Made by a program: the position numbers and the translations under genes | DNA from: Crotophaga sulcirostris | Lineage: Eukaryota; Chordata; Aves; Cuculiformes; Crotophagidae | Assembly: GCA_013397455.1 (NCBI GenBank) | Contig: VYZB01000340.1 | Location: forward strand, 804,685-868,684 | Direction: 5' to 3' | DNA: 64,000 nt | Notes under the pieces: generated by a model | Databases searched by the model: none | Seen by the model: the letters and a program-made list of their open reading frames with translations, nothing else | What the model was told of the DNA's origin: nothing | In this document: in pieces, positions 1-11,255 of the stretch | How the letters are laid out: each line of letters opens with the position of its first letter | Numbering within the stretch: the stretch's first letter is position 1

Positions 1-2334
1 GCTGATCTTGGCTTAAAAGGTCAGACAGTTCATGCGACGTTCATTACTTTGACCTAGCAGCATTAGGCATCTGTAGCAGTTAACTGTGTAGCTATTATTC
101 TCTAAACCCTTGGAGTGAAGGCTATATGCCTCAAAGTCCTAAACTCTGAGTTTGCTCATGTTTCAACAAAGAAATGTTGCTATTGAAAATGACACGAACT
201 ATACCCGAAGTATATCAATAAGGCTGTAATGTGGGGCAGGAATAGAATAAAAACTGACTGCTAATGGTAATTCTTACACAGCTAGAATGCACAAGTGCAT
301 GTTAGAAACATGTGATCTGGGATTTTGGTTGGTTCTTTTTTATTATTTTATTTATTTATTTATGGAATATTATCTGTCCTTAAGGCTTAGTGAAGCGCTT
401 CTAGTCTGTGAAGCATCAAGCTGAATAAGAACTTACATTAGACATTTTACTTTTATTTGTCTCCATAGAAACCGAATGTTCAAATGTGTTAAGTTATTTT
501 TGTCTTTGGAGTCTTTATGTGCCTCAGAATTTGGACATGTGCTCAGAGGGAAAAGCTGTGATCTCAATTAAATTTTGTTGCCTTATGTACCATCAGCAGG
601 TGAATGAGATGTTTTTGAATAACTGGTGTAGCAAAAATGAACTCTGGAAAAAGAGACATTCAGAACTCTGCAATGCAAATAAATTACCCCTAATGTTCCA
701 TCAACTTGCAAAATCTGTACAGTGAAATATATCCTATTTAGAATATACAGAGCCAACTCTTGGTTGCTGTTGCACCTTTGAAATCTAACTGAAATAAGCA
801 AGGCCACTGTAGGATGGTTATCAATATAACTGTGTGAAATTTAATCTCAGTTGGTACTTTGTTTCTCAGCGGAGATATTATAATTCCTCAGAATCAAGGA
901 AAAACACCACTATGGCTGAATTAAAGCTCACTTTATTTGGCTTTTTAATATAGAGTTTTATTAAAGAAAAAGTGTTGTGCAAAGTAAGAGGTTTCAGAGA
1001 ATGAAGAGCTTCAGAGGATGGCTCAGTAGTAGTGCTTTAGATAAAGGCTGCTTTCAATCTTATGACTTAGGAGAAAAGCTGGCATTTATATTTTTTTGGT
1101 TTTATTTGGATACAGGTCACATCTAAAATTGAACTGCTGGGTGGTGGTACTGTACTGAATTGGTGGATGTTGGTATTAAAAGATCACTCCCTAGTAGATG
1201 TGAGGATTCACTCTCTTTGTGTATAAATATATTTTTATTGCATGAAGGACAGTTAGGATGAGTGACGGTAAAACAACAGCAACTGTAAACAAAAATGAAG
1301 ACAATATGAAGCCATATTATTTGTGTCATGTAATAGTTTGCATTCATTTCTTGTCTTCTGTTGCAAGGCAGAAAGACAAAAGGAGGCAAAGTAAAGGGAA
1401 ACCATAGGAAGTGTAGGAAAGATGACACCTAGAACATAGTGACAGACAGAAGGAACACCATGCAGAGCCAGAAAATTGTCAACATACAGCAGAGAACAAG
1501 CTTGATATTTATACAGATGCTGTGACATAAACACAAGCACACATTATATCTCCATAGCAAAGAACTTTGCTGCCTCCAAGCTACCACACAGTAGAGTCTC
1601 TAATTTCTCTTCAAAGGCTTCAGGGTAACTAAAGCACAGCCACACCTTTAATCTGAAAGTAATAAAAATCCATGGAGTGCTAAAAAGATGTTTTAAGGAC
1701 AACATGGTAAGCAGAGTTTCATGAAGACATACACTGGAAAACAGATCAGTTAGCAGAGGAAAGGAGCACAGTAAATTTTTGTGTTCAGGTAGCTGTGCGC
1801 ACTCAACAAATATGCCCTTTAATTACATGATACTGTCAAAAAATGCCATGTTTTATAGACTAAATCCAATTCTACAAGGTTTTATTTGCTTAAGGTATAC
1901 AAAGTCATCTTTTAAGGCAACTAAATTTGTTTTATCTAATGAACAGAAGGCATTCTATTTATTAAACTTAGTGAGCAAAGAGCATATGCTGTGAACGGTG
2001 TGCTATCTCTGCAGATAGTTGTCACTAAATCATATAAAACATGCTAGCAAATATCTTGTTAGCTAGAAAATATCTGTCATGAGCATGCTGTACTTTCATT
2101 GTTGCAATGTCAGTGTTGCTAAATTATTTCTTGCTTTAAGAATGAAAACTATGCTCTCTTATTTTTCTGAAGTCAATACTGAACTGGACATGATGCTACA
2201 CAAGAGTACTCAAGTACAAGTGTATTCTCTTATAAAACATGGAGAAAAATAGCATGCAACAGACCTAATATTCAGTAATCTTCATTATCATTATAATTGT
2301 GTAATATTTTATATTTTTATGACCACATATTTAA
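1..2334. other. Intronic DNA, no gene recognised
   Basis: AT-rich sequence with stops in all frames apart from short chance ORFs. A short (ATTT)n run lies at about 343-363 and one RFX X-box-like site at 459-472. I see no transposon that I can name. By position this is upstream DLGAP2 intron. Confidence 0.7.
459..472. promoter_or_regulatory. RFX X-box-like motif
   Basis: GTCTCCATAGAAAC resembles the imperfect palindrome GTTNCCATGGNAAC bound by RFX proteins. It has both half-sites, with a mismatch in the centre. A 14-bp degenerate match can occur by chance in 64 kb. Confidence 0.3.
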
Positions 2335-2985
2335 AATCTAGAATCACGAAATAACACAAATTGTAAGGGACCCTTGCAGAACAGCTGGTCCAGGTCCTGC
2401 TCAAAGCAATGCCAACCTGCAGTTGCTCAGGGCTTTGCAGAGTCAAGTTCTGAACATCTCCAAGGATGGAGATATCTGCAGCCTTCCTAGAAAACCTACT
2501 CCAGTGTTCAATAGCCCTCAAGGGTGCCTTGTTATGTTGCATTCAAGTTGGTATCCACCAGGAAGCCCGGGTCCTTTTCTGCAAAGCTCTCTTGTAGTCA
2601 ATTGGGCACCAGCCTTGGCTGTGGCAAGAGGTTATTACATGCCAGGTGCAGGACTTGGCATTTGCCTTGAATGTCCTGAGTTTATTACCAGTCTGTTTCT
2701 CTAGCCTGTCAGGTCTTCTGAATAGCTGTCCTAATCTCCAACTGACCTTGCCCCCTAAACTGATACTTTTGCCGATGGTGCACTCCATCCTCTCATCCAG
2801 ATATTAAGGTGTTAAACAGTACTGACCCCAATTTTAACATCTGGAGATGCCACTAGTATCCAGCCACCAGCTGAACTTTTTTATTTGGGATCACAACACT
2901 GCAAACCCAACTGCCCCCCTGAGTTTTCATCCACCATAAAAATGGGTAGTCCACCTATCCAAACCCATGGCTATGGATATGTGAA
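2335..2985 (-). mobile_element. Old CR1 LINE fragment (3' part)
   Basis: Read on the minus strand this is the 3' part of a CR1 retrotransposon. On the plus strand I recognise, in order, a worn 3' end (near GAATCACGAAATAAC), the block around TTGCTCAGGGCTTTG, the block CATCTCCAAGGATGGAGA, the CCAGTGTTCAATAGCCCTC region, and finally the GTCCACCTATCCA segment near 2950. There are many indels and no open RT frame, so it is an old insertion. The short ORFs on both strands here are remnants or chance. Confidence 0.8.
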
Positions 2986-4711
2986 TAGGGGTTAATTATA
3001 CTAATAACACATGTGATATTCATGAATATTAATGCATTGCATTTGTATTATTCTCACTGAAAACAGAATGCTTCCAGTACATGATTAGTATTTAGTGAGT
3101 GTACTAGGATGTTTCTGGCTATGCAGCTGTTTCCACTTCAATTCAAAGTGTCTTTGGAACTGGATATTTCAGATACAGATATTATCTTATTCTGCATTTG
3201 AGTACTGTTCCAGATGGACTGATAAGCGATTATTTCTAGAAGCAGTATTCTATGTCTAAATTTCTACAGGCCTGATCCCAAGAGTGCTGAAATCAATGAA
3301 AATAGTCCCATCAATGTTTCTGGGTTTTAAATGAGACTCAATGAACTCCCAAGTTGATGTTAAATAAATGTACTTACATTACGGCGGCACTGGTGAGAAC
3401 AGTGGCAGCAAAGAGAATGAAGGAAGCATCTTAAGTATGAATAACTGTAGTTTAAATCTTAGTCTGCAACATTTTGTTTAATTTACAAGATTTCACTACA
3501 GTTATTCGTGATACTACTCATCACATAGAGAATTCAGATGGGGGTGATGCAGTAATGTTTTAGGCCAGGATCCCAAGCAAGATACTCAAAAGAATTTTGG
3601 AAACACCTGGGATATTTAAAATATCCATTATAAGAAGTATCAAAGGATATTTGGGTCCTTGTCCTGAAACATACACCCATTTCTTAGTGCAGACAGAGTA
3701 GATTTTGTATTAGTATTGAGATATTATAGTGAAAACCACCAAAGAGATATAAATACATGAAAACAAAGTTAACCTCTCGTGCTTTGAGTAATATTCAAGA
3801 AAAACAGTTTCACCCTGTGGCTACCGTAGCTATTTTGGGGAATGATTTTTTTCCTTTTCTCATCAAACTGGAAACTTGCTCAGAGAGATTTCAGTCCTAT
3901 AAAATAATCTCTTTCATAAAGAACCTATAAAAACATTGTTATCAGCATTTTAAAATTCTGTGCTTGTATGCATTCCTCTAGAAAGTTGAAGCTTTTCAAG
4001 TAATACAGGATTAGAGATAGTTCTGGAAGTTTTTAGTCAATATAATTCTGTTCCTAAAGCTCTGCTCTGTTTTGGAGAAGGACTTATATTCGTTCTTTTA
4101 GAGTTAGCGTTAAAGTTTCAGTAGAATTGTTCTAGCTGGAATCACCCTAAAAAAAAAGCAACTATTTTGAAGGGCTCTGGGACTAAAATGATTAGCCACC
4201 TTTTTGTAAAGTAGATGCACATCATTTAAAATATAAGTACCTCAAAGTTTTTCATCAGGTCTAATATTTGCATAGACTTTTTTTTACATTGTTACTTTTA
4301 ATTGCATTCCATAAAACCTTTCATTAACAATGAGACTCCTAGTGCAGTTACTACAAGAAAGTAGAACACTTGAATTAAAAGTCAAAACTTAATTTCTCTG
4401 ACAGAGCTTTTATAATAACTTGGTCTGAATTCTCATAGTCAGTTGCTCAGCTCCATCCAGCTTTCTGCACCAGGAAGCAACCTGAATAACTCAGGTCTAT
4501 TTCATGTTATTACTACTTACAAGCTACTTGTTTGTATGCTTTGCTATTCTTATCCTAAAATGTTATAAGCATGCACAGAATGATCAGGCCAATTATATCA
4601 TGTAGTTTATTACTAGAGTTACCTTGATTTTTCAAAAGTTCCATTTGTTCTTTCTTCATTATTTGAAATTGTTCCCATGATGAAGCACTGTCACGGATCA
4701 GGGATGATCAT
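2986..4711. other. Intronic DNA, possibly one ancient repeat trace
   Basis: No coding potential is seen. Around 3268-3330 the wording (CCTGATCCCAAGAGTGCTGA, then AATCAATG) resembles an old amniote interspersed repeat that I cannot name securely. The rest is AT-rich intron. Confidence 0.5.
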
Positions 4712-5672
4712 GGGATCATAGAATCACCTGGTTGGAAAAGATCTTTAAGATCATCAAGTCCAACCGTACCTGTCCACTACTAAACCGCATCCCTGAGAAA
4801 CTCATCTACCTGTCTTTTAAACACCTCCAGGGATGGGGACTCAACCACCTCCCTGGGCAGCTGTGCCCGTGCCTGACCACCCTTTCAGTGAAGAATTTTT
4901 TCCTAATATCCAGCCTAAACCTGTCCTGCTACAACTTATGGCCATTTCCTCTTGTCCTGTCACTTGTCACTTGGGAGAAGGGACCAACACTCCCTTTGCC
5001 CCAACCTCCTTTGAGGCAGTTGTAGGCAGTGATGAGGTCTCCCCTCAACCCTCTCTTCTCCAAGCTAAACAACCCCAGCTCCCTGAGCCGCTCCTCATAA
5101 CACTTGTTCTCCAGCCCCTTCACCAGCCTCGTTGCCCTTCTCTGGACACGCTCCACCACCTAAATGTCCTTCTTGTAGTGAGGGGTCCAAAACTGAACCC
5201 AGCACTCGAGGTGTGGCCTCACCAGTGCTGAGTACAGGGGCACAATCACTGCCCTGCTGCTGCTGGCCACGCTGTTTCTGATACAGGCCAAGATGCCATT
5301 GGCCTTCTTGGCCACCTGGCCCCACTGCTGGCTCATATTCAGCTGGTTGTCAACCAACACCCCCAGGTCCTTCTGTGCCAGGCAGCTCTCCAGCCACCCT
5401 TCCCCAAGTCTATAACACTGCCTGGGGTTGTTGTGTCCCAAGTGCAGGACTCGGCACTTGGTCTTGTTGAACCTCATCCCATTGCTTTCAGCCCATCGAT
5501 CCAGCCTGTCCTGACCCTTCTGCAGAGCCTCCCTTCCTTCAAGCAGATCAACACTACCACCCAGCTTAGTGTCATCCACAAACTTACTAAGGGTGCACTC
5601 AATCCCCTCGTCCAAATCTTTGATAAAGTTATTGAAACAGAACTGGACCCAGCACTGGTGGAAGGTACTGCT
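4712..5672 (-). mobile_element. CR1 LINE fragment with RT C-terminal coding remnant and 3' end
   Basis: This is the best-preserved CR1 copy here, 5'-truncated and inserted on the minus strand. The plus strand begins with the inverted 3' terminus (GATCATAGAATCA, then GGTTGGAAAAGATC). On the minus strand a 151-codon frame (5615 to 5160) encodes the end of the reverse transcriptase, with FVDDTKLGG around the catalytic Asp pair, then [30 protein letters not shown] and SALVRPHLE. Just upstream, at about 5640-5665, the RT motif VLGPVLF is readable in another frame, so a one-base shift separates it from [19 protein letters not shown]. The copy is dead: it is frameshifted and lacks the endonuclease and most of the RT. 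Confidence 0.95.
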
Positions 5673-7389
5673 TGCTTAGAGAAATTCTGCATTAAATGTA
5701 GGTCATTGTAACTGCACTGAGTTGAGGGAATTTAGGATCATTTACATGCAGCAGCTTGGCTAACAGGACTGTCAAGGACCGATGATAAGGGCACTACACG
5801 GTCATGAGAACAAGCTACCTCTCTCCTTCCTGCCTACTGCCAGTCAGAAAAGGCAAACTGAATAACAGTAATACAAAACACCTGAGGAATATAATCAGAA
5901 CCATTACCTGCCCAACATTACCAATTTTGCTATGGGAGAGTTATTCCCTTGTTTTTAAACAGAAATAGCATTTTTGTTGCTGATAATATATGTTTAGCTT
6001 GCAGTAGGTCCACACGACTCTGGTAGAGAACCATTTCTCATATTCAATGGAGGAAAAAGTAAGAAGGAGGGAGGAAATCACATTTTTTCATAGTCTAATG
6101 ACTTCTGTATATTAAGCTAGACCAAATTCCGAATTTTCTGTGTCACCAACATGAAATATATAACTTTCACATCCACCATCATTTTAGTTGTACAAAGATG
6201 CATTAAAAAATTACATTGTACAAGGATCTTTTAGGATATTGCTCAGATTTTTATGTTTAAGTGATATCTCTGTACCATCTTGAGATTAGATTAAAGCTCT
6301 TTGTATTGCTGAGGTAGCGGAAAGTGTATCCTCACCCAGCTTTTGAAGCTGTTATTCATGAGCCATCAGTTACTTTGAACACTGCAGTAGAGAAAGAAGT
6401 GTGACATGTTTGTGTTTTGTAATTCTTAATATGCTTTATACATGTGTTATTAATAATGCGATAGGAAAAAGTGAAGATATTTGTTTTAGGCAAGTGCACT
6501 TCTTTGCTTTAGACTGTCACAATTGCTTTAATCTTTTTAGGTTTCCCATTTTACTTGAAGTCTGAAGGTAAACTGAAAATACATTATTAAAAAACTGAAA
6601 TGCTGCAATTGCACTGAAGTAAATGGAGAATCATATACAAAGAAAGTGATGTGAAAGAGATTATGTAGAAACATGTCCTTTAGTTTGAATCTCAACAGTC
6701 TCTTATGCTTCTTCACCTATCTTTCATTTTCAAATTGGAACAAATCCTGGGTTTGTCCTGATTTTTTTTACATTTGTCTCCACATTCCACTTTGGATTTC
6801 AGATGGTTCTCCAAGCATGCCACAGGTTCCCCACTACCTAGGCTTTAATTTAGGGCCTCTTTGGGTAAAGGAGCAGGAATAAAAACTGTGTTTTATTAAG
6901 ACCAATGTGTGGGTTTTCCATTTCCTTCAATGAAAGAGAGTTTACTGTTTGTCCTCCTGAGTGTTTTGTGCAACATGTACAGCATGATCCTGATCTTAAG
7001 TTGTAAAAATAATTTTCAGTAACTTGTTTTTTATTTTTACTAAATTCAAAAGATGGATTTTCCCCCTCCTTTTTCTAGTCTCTTTGTGTAGTCTTCAGAA
7101 TTACTTCTGCAGTGCAAGGAGGAATAATGCCATTAAAGGAAAATACAAGGAGAAAATAAATTATTTGTGGAGTCCAGATACTTTTCTCGACTGCAGTAGC
7201 AGTCATGGAATTTACAAGTCCTCCTTCCTAAGGTTTCCCTTCATCTATTTTTTTTCATTCCTTTGAAATAAATCCTAAGAAATCATCTGAACTACAGTAA
7301 AAATATCTCAGGATGAACCCAGATATTGGGACATGCTAGTGTCAAGAACTTTGCCTCTCACCCTTCTAACTAGTTACTGTAAATATTTA
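5673..7389. other. Intronic DNA, nothing recognised
   Basis: AT-rich, with only short chance ORFs and no terminal repeats, SINE heads or splice-bounded frames that I could identify. Confidence 0.6.
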
Positions 7390-7720
7390 ACATTTTCCAG
7401 TTTGGGCTGACAGCCAGCTTTTAATCAATGATGTCAATATAGTACTTGTTCCTGTCTTCTCATTTCCCCACCAATTTCTGATGTGACAGCTTATCAAATG
7501 CCCAGGTGAAATACAGATAGATTGCTTTCATCACCTTTCTGTCATCTATTTCCTTGGTCCTCCTTTCAAAGAACTCACTTGGATTTGTTTGGCAAATACG
7601 TATTAGTTGGAGTTTGGGATTTTTTTTCTGTCTGTCATCCTCTGAGCAGTAGAACCTGTTTTCCTTAATGATTGATATGAGCGTTTTTCCCTAAGGATAC
7701 ATTAGCCTAAAGAGTTGCAT
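7390..7720 (-). mobile_element. Ancient CR1/L3-type LINE fragment
   Basis: The plus strand carries wording typical of the inverted coding part of old CR1-like LINEs: GATGTGACAGCTTATCAAAT, then an AGATAGATTGC block, then CCTTTCAAAGAACTC and GGATTTGTTTGGCA. These are in the expected order. Divergence is high, with no open frame, and the ends are uncertain by tens of bases. Confidence 0.6.
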
Positions 7721-8765
7721 TTTTCACTCCTGTTCCTTTCTTCAATAGAGTGGCTAAGGTATTTAACCCTTTTCAGGCTGCTAGTCTGTAACAGAGCAGA
7801 CTTCAAGACAGTCAGCTTCTGAAGGTCCAGGTGGATGCCACTATGGTATCAGAGAGAAGGAAAAAAAAACCTTGAAAAACCAAATCTGTTCAAGTCCACT
7901 GATGTTCTTTGAAGCTGACGTGTCACCTGCTGTAGCAACTTGTACAGGGAAAACCTAGAAACCTCCTGTTTGCAATTTCAACCAGTTAACTGTTTTTCAG
8001 TTGGTTGCACACTGCTGGGCTTTGTAAGCATAGTGCAGAGAAATCAAATGTTAGATTCTACTTCCGAAAGGTTAAAGTAAATAATGAAAACTGAAGCTAG
8101 AACTGTTTCATGGGGTGGTGATTTTTAATGACGATATCCTGCGTGCCACTAAATGTAGGGACACACTCTCAAATGGCAATTCCTGGCAGGACACCAGCCA
8201 GCTCTGCTCTAGAAATGCTGGGTATCACCTTCCAGTTCTCTGTGCCTGCCTCCAGAGTGGGAGGTGACCAAGGAAGGTGTGTGTTGGGGAATTCAGAGCA
8301 GGAATGGAAAGTGCACAGGATGCTACCAACCAGTTCCCAGCTGCTGAGGATTAGGATTCCCACCTGTTGCATGATAGGGCTTTGTGCTGCACCCCATGCT
8401 GTCAAAGTGTGTTATCATGAGTGTTTCTAAAAGATCAAGCCCTACTGGAAATTCAAACAGAAATCAGCTACCTAGTCTGTGATTTTTAGATGGTGGTAGA
8501 GCTCAGGAAGTATTCAAAAGTCCTGTTCTCCAGCAGTAACTTTTAAAAAACATTGCCACTTTACCATGAAGTGAATTTTCTGACCAACCCAGAAGCTACC
8601 AGTGAAGAGCAAAAGATGATAGATAATTTCTCAGACCTGGATGAGATGGTTAAGAGGTTAAGACCTCTCTTAACATCCAGTTCTACTGATGTCCGTATTT
8701 AAGGCTGCCTGAATCTTGTATGTAATTTCTAAAATCTGAGTCACACTACATGGAACACAGTATAA
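7721..8765. other. Intronic DNA, nothing recognised
   Basis: Unremarkable intron. Two overlapping ORFs on opposite strands near 8128-8430 mark a slightly GC-richer, stop-poor patch without recognisable protein motifs. Confidence 0.6.
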
Positions 8766-8821
8766 TAAAGAAATCATATGCATTAGGTGAGTCTAAAGAA
8801 ATCATATGCATTAGGTGAGTT
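8766..8821 (+). repeat. 28-bp direct tandem duplication, two copies
   Basis: Copy 1 (8766-8793) and copy 2 (8794-8821) both read TAAAGAAATCATATGCATTA followed by GGTGAGT and differ only at the last base. Such near-identity in neutral intron suggests a recent replication-slippage event. Each copy carries a consensus-like splice donor (AG|GTGAGT). Confidence 0.95.
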
Positions 8822-10489
8822 TCTTTCTTTTTGCAGTCTCCAATATCGTTACAACTGACACTTTGTTGACTAATGCTTTCAAGGGCTTCTCTCTGATATA
8901 TGTTTACTTCAGTCCTGTAAGACTCCTATGCAAATTCCTGAGAAGTTCAATGTTAACTTCTCTAGAACTGAATTATTGGCCTGCTCTCCCACACAAGGAC
9001 AACAGGCCACATGACCTTCTTAGGTAAGGATCTCATAACAACAGAGGCTTGTGGTTACCTCTTTGACATAATGCATATACCTACATTGTGCTAATGAAAG
9101 GTATTACTTCAAAATTAATTCTATAATACAGTTCAAGTGTGTGGATCATTAAGTAACGCTCATAGTGCAGAGATACCAGTCAGAGATGATCTATTCATTT
9201 CCATAACCCTTATAAGTAATGAAAGGATATTTTCCTGTTATTTTATCCTTTGATTATACCTCTATTTCATCTTGTAGAAAAGGACAAAGTTTAATATTGT
9301 TCCTTGGATTTGAATTTAAATACAGATATGAGCTGGCTTTTAATTAATCACCAGTGCAGATGACTAAACCATATAATACCTACCAAACCAATTAAAAGAT
9401 AGTTAGCACTGTCAAAGCAATTTGGCAGTATATAATGGGTGGAAAATAAGAGTAAAGACATAGTACTCAGCCTGCAGATCTTCTATGGCTGTTTTGTGTG
9501 CCCGTTTTCCCAGGCAGCAGTGAACACACAAAGCACTGGATAAGGTGCAATAGTTGAGTCCACCAAATGACAGGAGCAGTTTTAAGAGCTCTACTTACAC
9601 CCAGTGGGCTGTATTCCTGTAAATGTCTTAATTTAACTTCATGAAGGAATATCTATAGAAAAGCTGTATTTGTTTTCTGCATGAGGCAGTGTGAATTACA
9701 ATATCCGGACAGATCAAAGTCTTCCTCCCATGTCCACATCTTCAGCTTGCTCACAATCCATAACATTTTAAAAAATTACTTTGTCTTTCTATCTATCCTT
9801 TTTGCTTAATGACAATGGTACAAATAAAGACCCACTCTTCCTGTGGCTTTTAGTTTCAAAAAATGACCATTTTAAAAACTTCAAAAAGTTGAAAGAGAGA
9901 GAGTGAAAGAGGGACAAAGAGATTCATTATCTCGTACACATTTTTTTAACTAACAGTTGCACCCTGCTTTGGTGTTGTTAGATTTAGTGAGTGTAAAAAG
10001 AAAGTGACCTTCACATATTTGTACGTTCTTCTTGTGTCACTTTATCATGACAAGATTTACTGTAATGCTGAAGGATAAAATTCAGTAGCATTGCTAATGA
10101 ATTGTAAATGTTGCTCTGCAAATTCTATCCCTTTCACAGAGACAGAAAGGATTCTACATGATTCTGGTTGCTATATCAATAAATAAAACGGAGATGAAAA
10201 GACCATGCTCCATTCACTCCCGAAAGTCTCATTGAAATTGCAAATTTAACAGCAGTGACATAAGATGTCTTTGTATCAGGTAAAAAAATTGTGATTTAAT
10301 TGAGGTAAGTGTTGATTCTGCTTCAGTGGACATTTCAGACATGAGTCTCTAGGGGAATCTAATCCCAACAAAGAAATAGATTTAGCTGCAAATGAGGCTC
10401 AGCTTTTTACTCTGCTTTTGAAAAGACAAGCTATGCTTAAATACAGCCCCAGGTTTGTGGTATCCAATGTACTAGCAGGTCATGCAGAT
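8822..10489. other. Intronic DNA, nothing recognised
   Basis: AT-rich, with short purine and GAGA-like runs near 9890-9925. No coding, repeat or RNA structure recognised. Confidence 0.6.
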
Positions 10490-10720
10490 TTTACATACTG
10501 CAGCACACTGCCATTCAGAAATAAATTATATAAATAAAGTGCAAACACGAGTTTCTCTCCATGGCAACCGCTGCGCTGCTCAAGCCTCGTGCCACTTCCT
10601 GAACAACTGCACATAGGAAAACAAGCCAGGAGCCAGCACGGGGAAAAATAATAGGGAAAAGTTTATAAAATCTACCCAGGCTGTCAGGCACAGACTTTGT
10701 ATAGACTGCTTAGCGCTGCT
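10490..10720. promoter_or_regulatory. Candidate regulatory element with X-box, CpGs and TATA-like box
   Basis: This stretch is GC- and CpG-richer than its flanks. It holds an X-box-like CTCTCCATGGCAAC (10555-10568) directly followed by CCGCTGCGCTGC, and a TATA-like TTTATAAAATC about 100 bases later (near 10662). The combination looks like a small enhancer or alternative promoter inside the gene. No exon can be assigned, and conservation cannot be assessed from one genome. Confidence 0.3.
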
Positions 10721-11162
10721 TTTTTTAACTTTGTTTCAGGATGTTCTCTAGTTTGTTCTGGTTTGCCCTCACTGTTGCATGGGAGGCAGGAGAGGGATGA
10801 CTAATGGATAACTAAAGCCTGGATGATGCAGAGCAATGGCCTCCTGCGACAGCCTTGCCCCACTGCAGGTCTCATGAGGCAGGCAGGAGGAACGGTGGGC
10901 TGCCCCTGAGTCTTTCCAGAGCTATCAGCGCCAGGTCACTGCAGCGATTATTCCCAAAGACATAGGTAGCTGCACTTGAAACCAAGCTACAATAGCCAGC
11001 AATAAAGCAGGCTGTTGACAACACGTCTTAACACGTCAGTGGGTCAGTTTGCCAGGCAAATGCTCTAGTGACTGTGTTAGAGAGACACACACTTCATGGG
11101 TCACCGAATGCTTAATTATTTAAACAAGACAGAACAGCTCTAACTGGAGAGAAAATAACATT
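10721..11162. other. Intronic DNA, moderately GC-rich
   Basis: Continues the GC-richer patch to about 10930, with a pyrimidine-AG (TTTAACTTTGTTTCAG) near 10725-10740 that could act as a cryptic acceptor. No open frame follows it that I recognise. Confidence 0.4.
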
Positions 11163-11255
11163 AATCTGGTGGCTAGGGTACTCAGCTGTCATTAAGAGAT
11201 GTAGAGTCAAGTCCCTGCATCAAAGCAAACAGCCTAGAGGCACCAAGCGGGCCGT
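11163..11255 (+). mobile_element. tRNA-headed SINE remnant (MIR/AmnSINE-like)
   Basis: GGTGGCTAGGGTACTCAGCT resembles a Pol III A box with its flank, and GAGTCAAGTCCC about 30 bases later resembles a B box, at the spacing expected of a tRNA-derived SINE head. The body that follows is too diverged to classify. It is not a tRNA gene: no cloverleaf could be drawn. Confidence 0.55.

Noticed and set aside
4833..5231. 132-codon plus-strand ORF
   Set aside because: It is the antisense reading of the CR1 copy on the minus strand.
11163..11255. A tRNA gene
   Set aside because: A- and B-box-like words are present, but no acceptor or anticodon stems could be paired. A SINE head explains it better.
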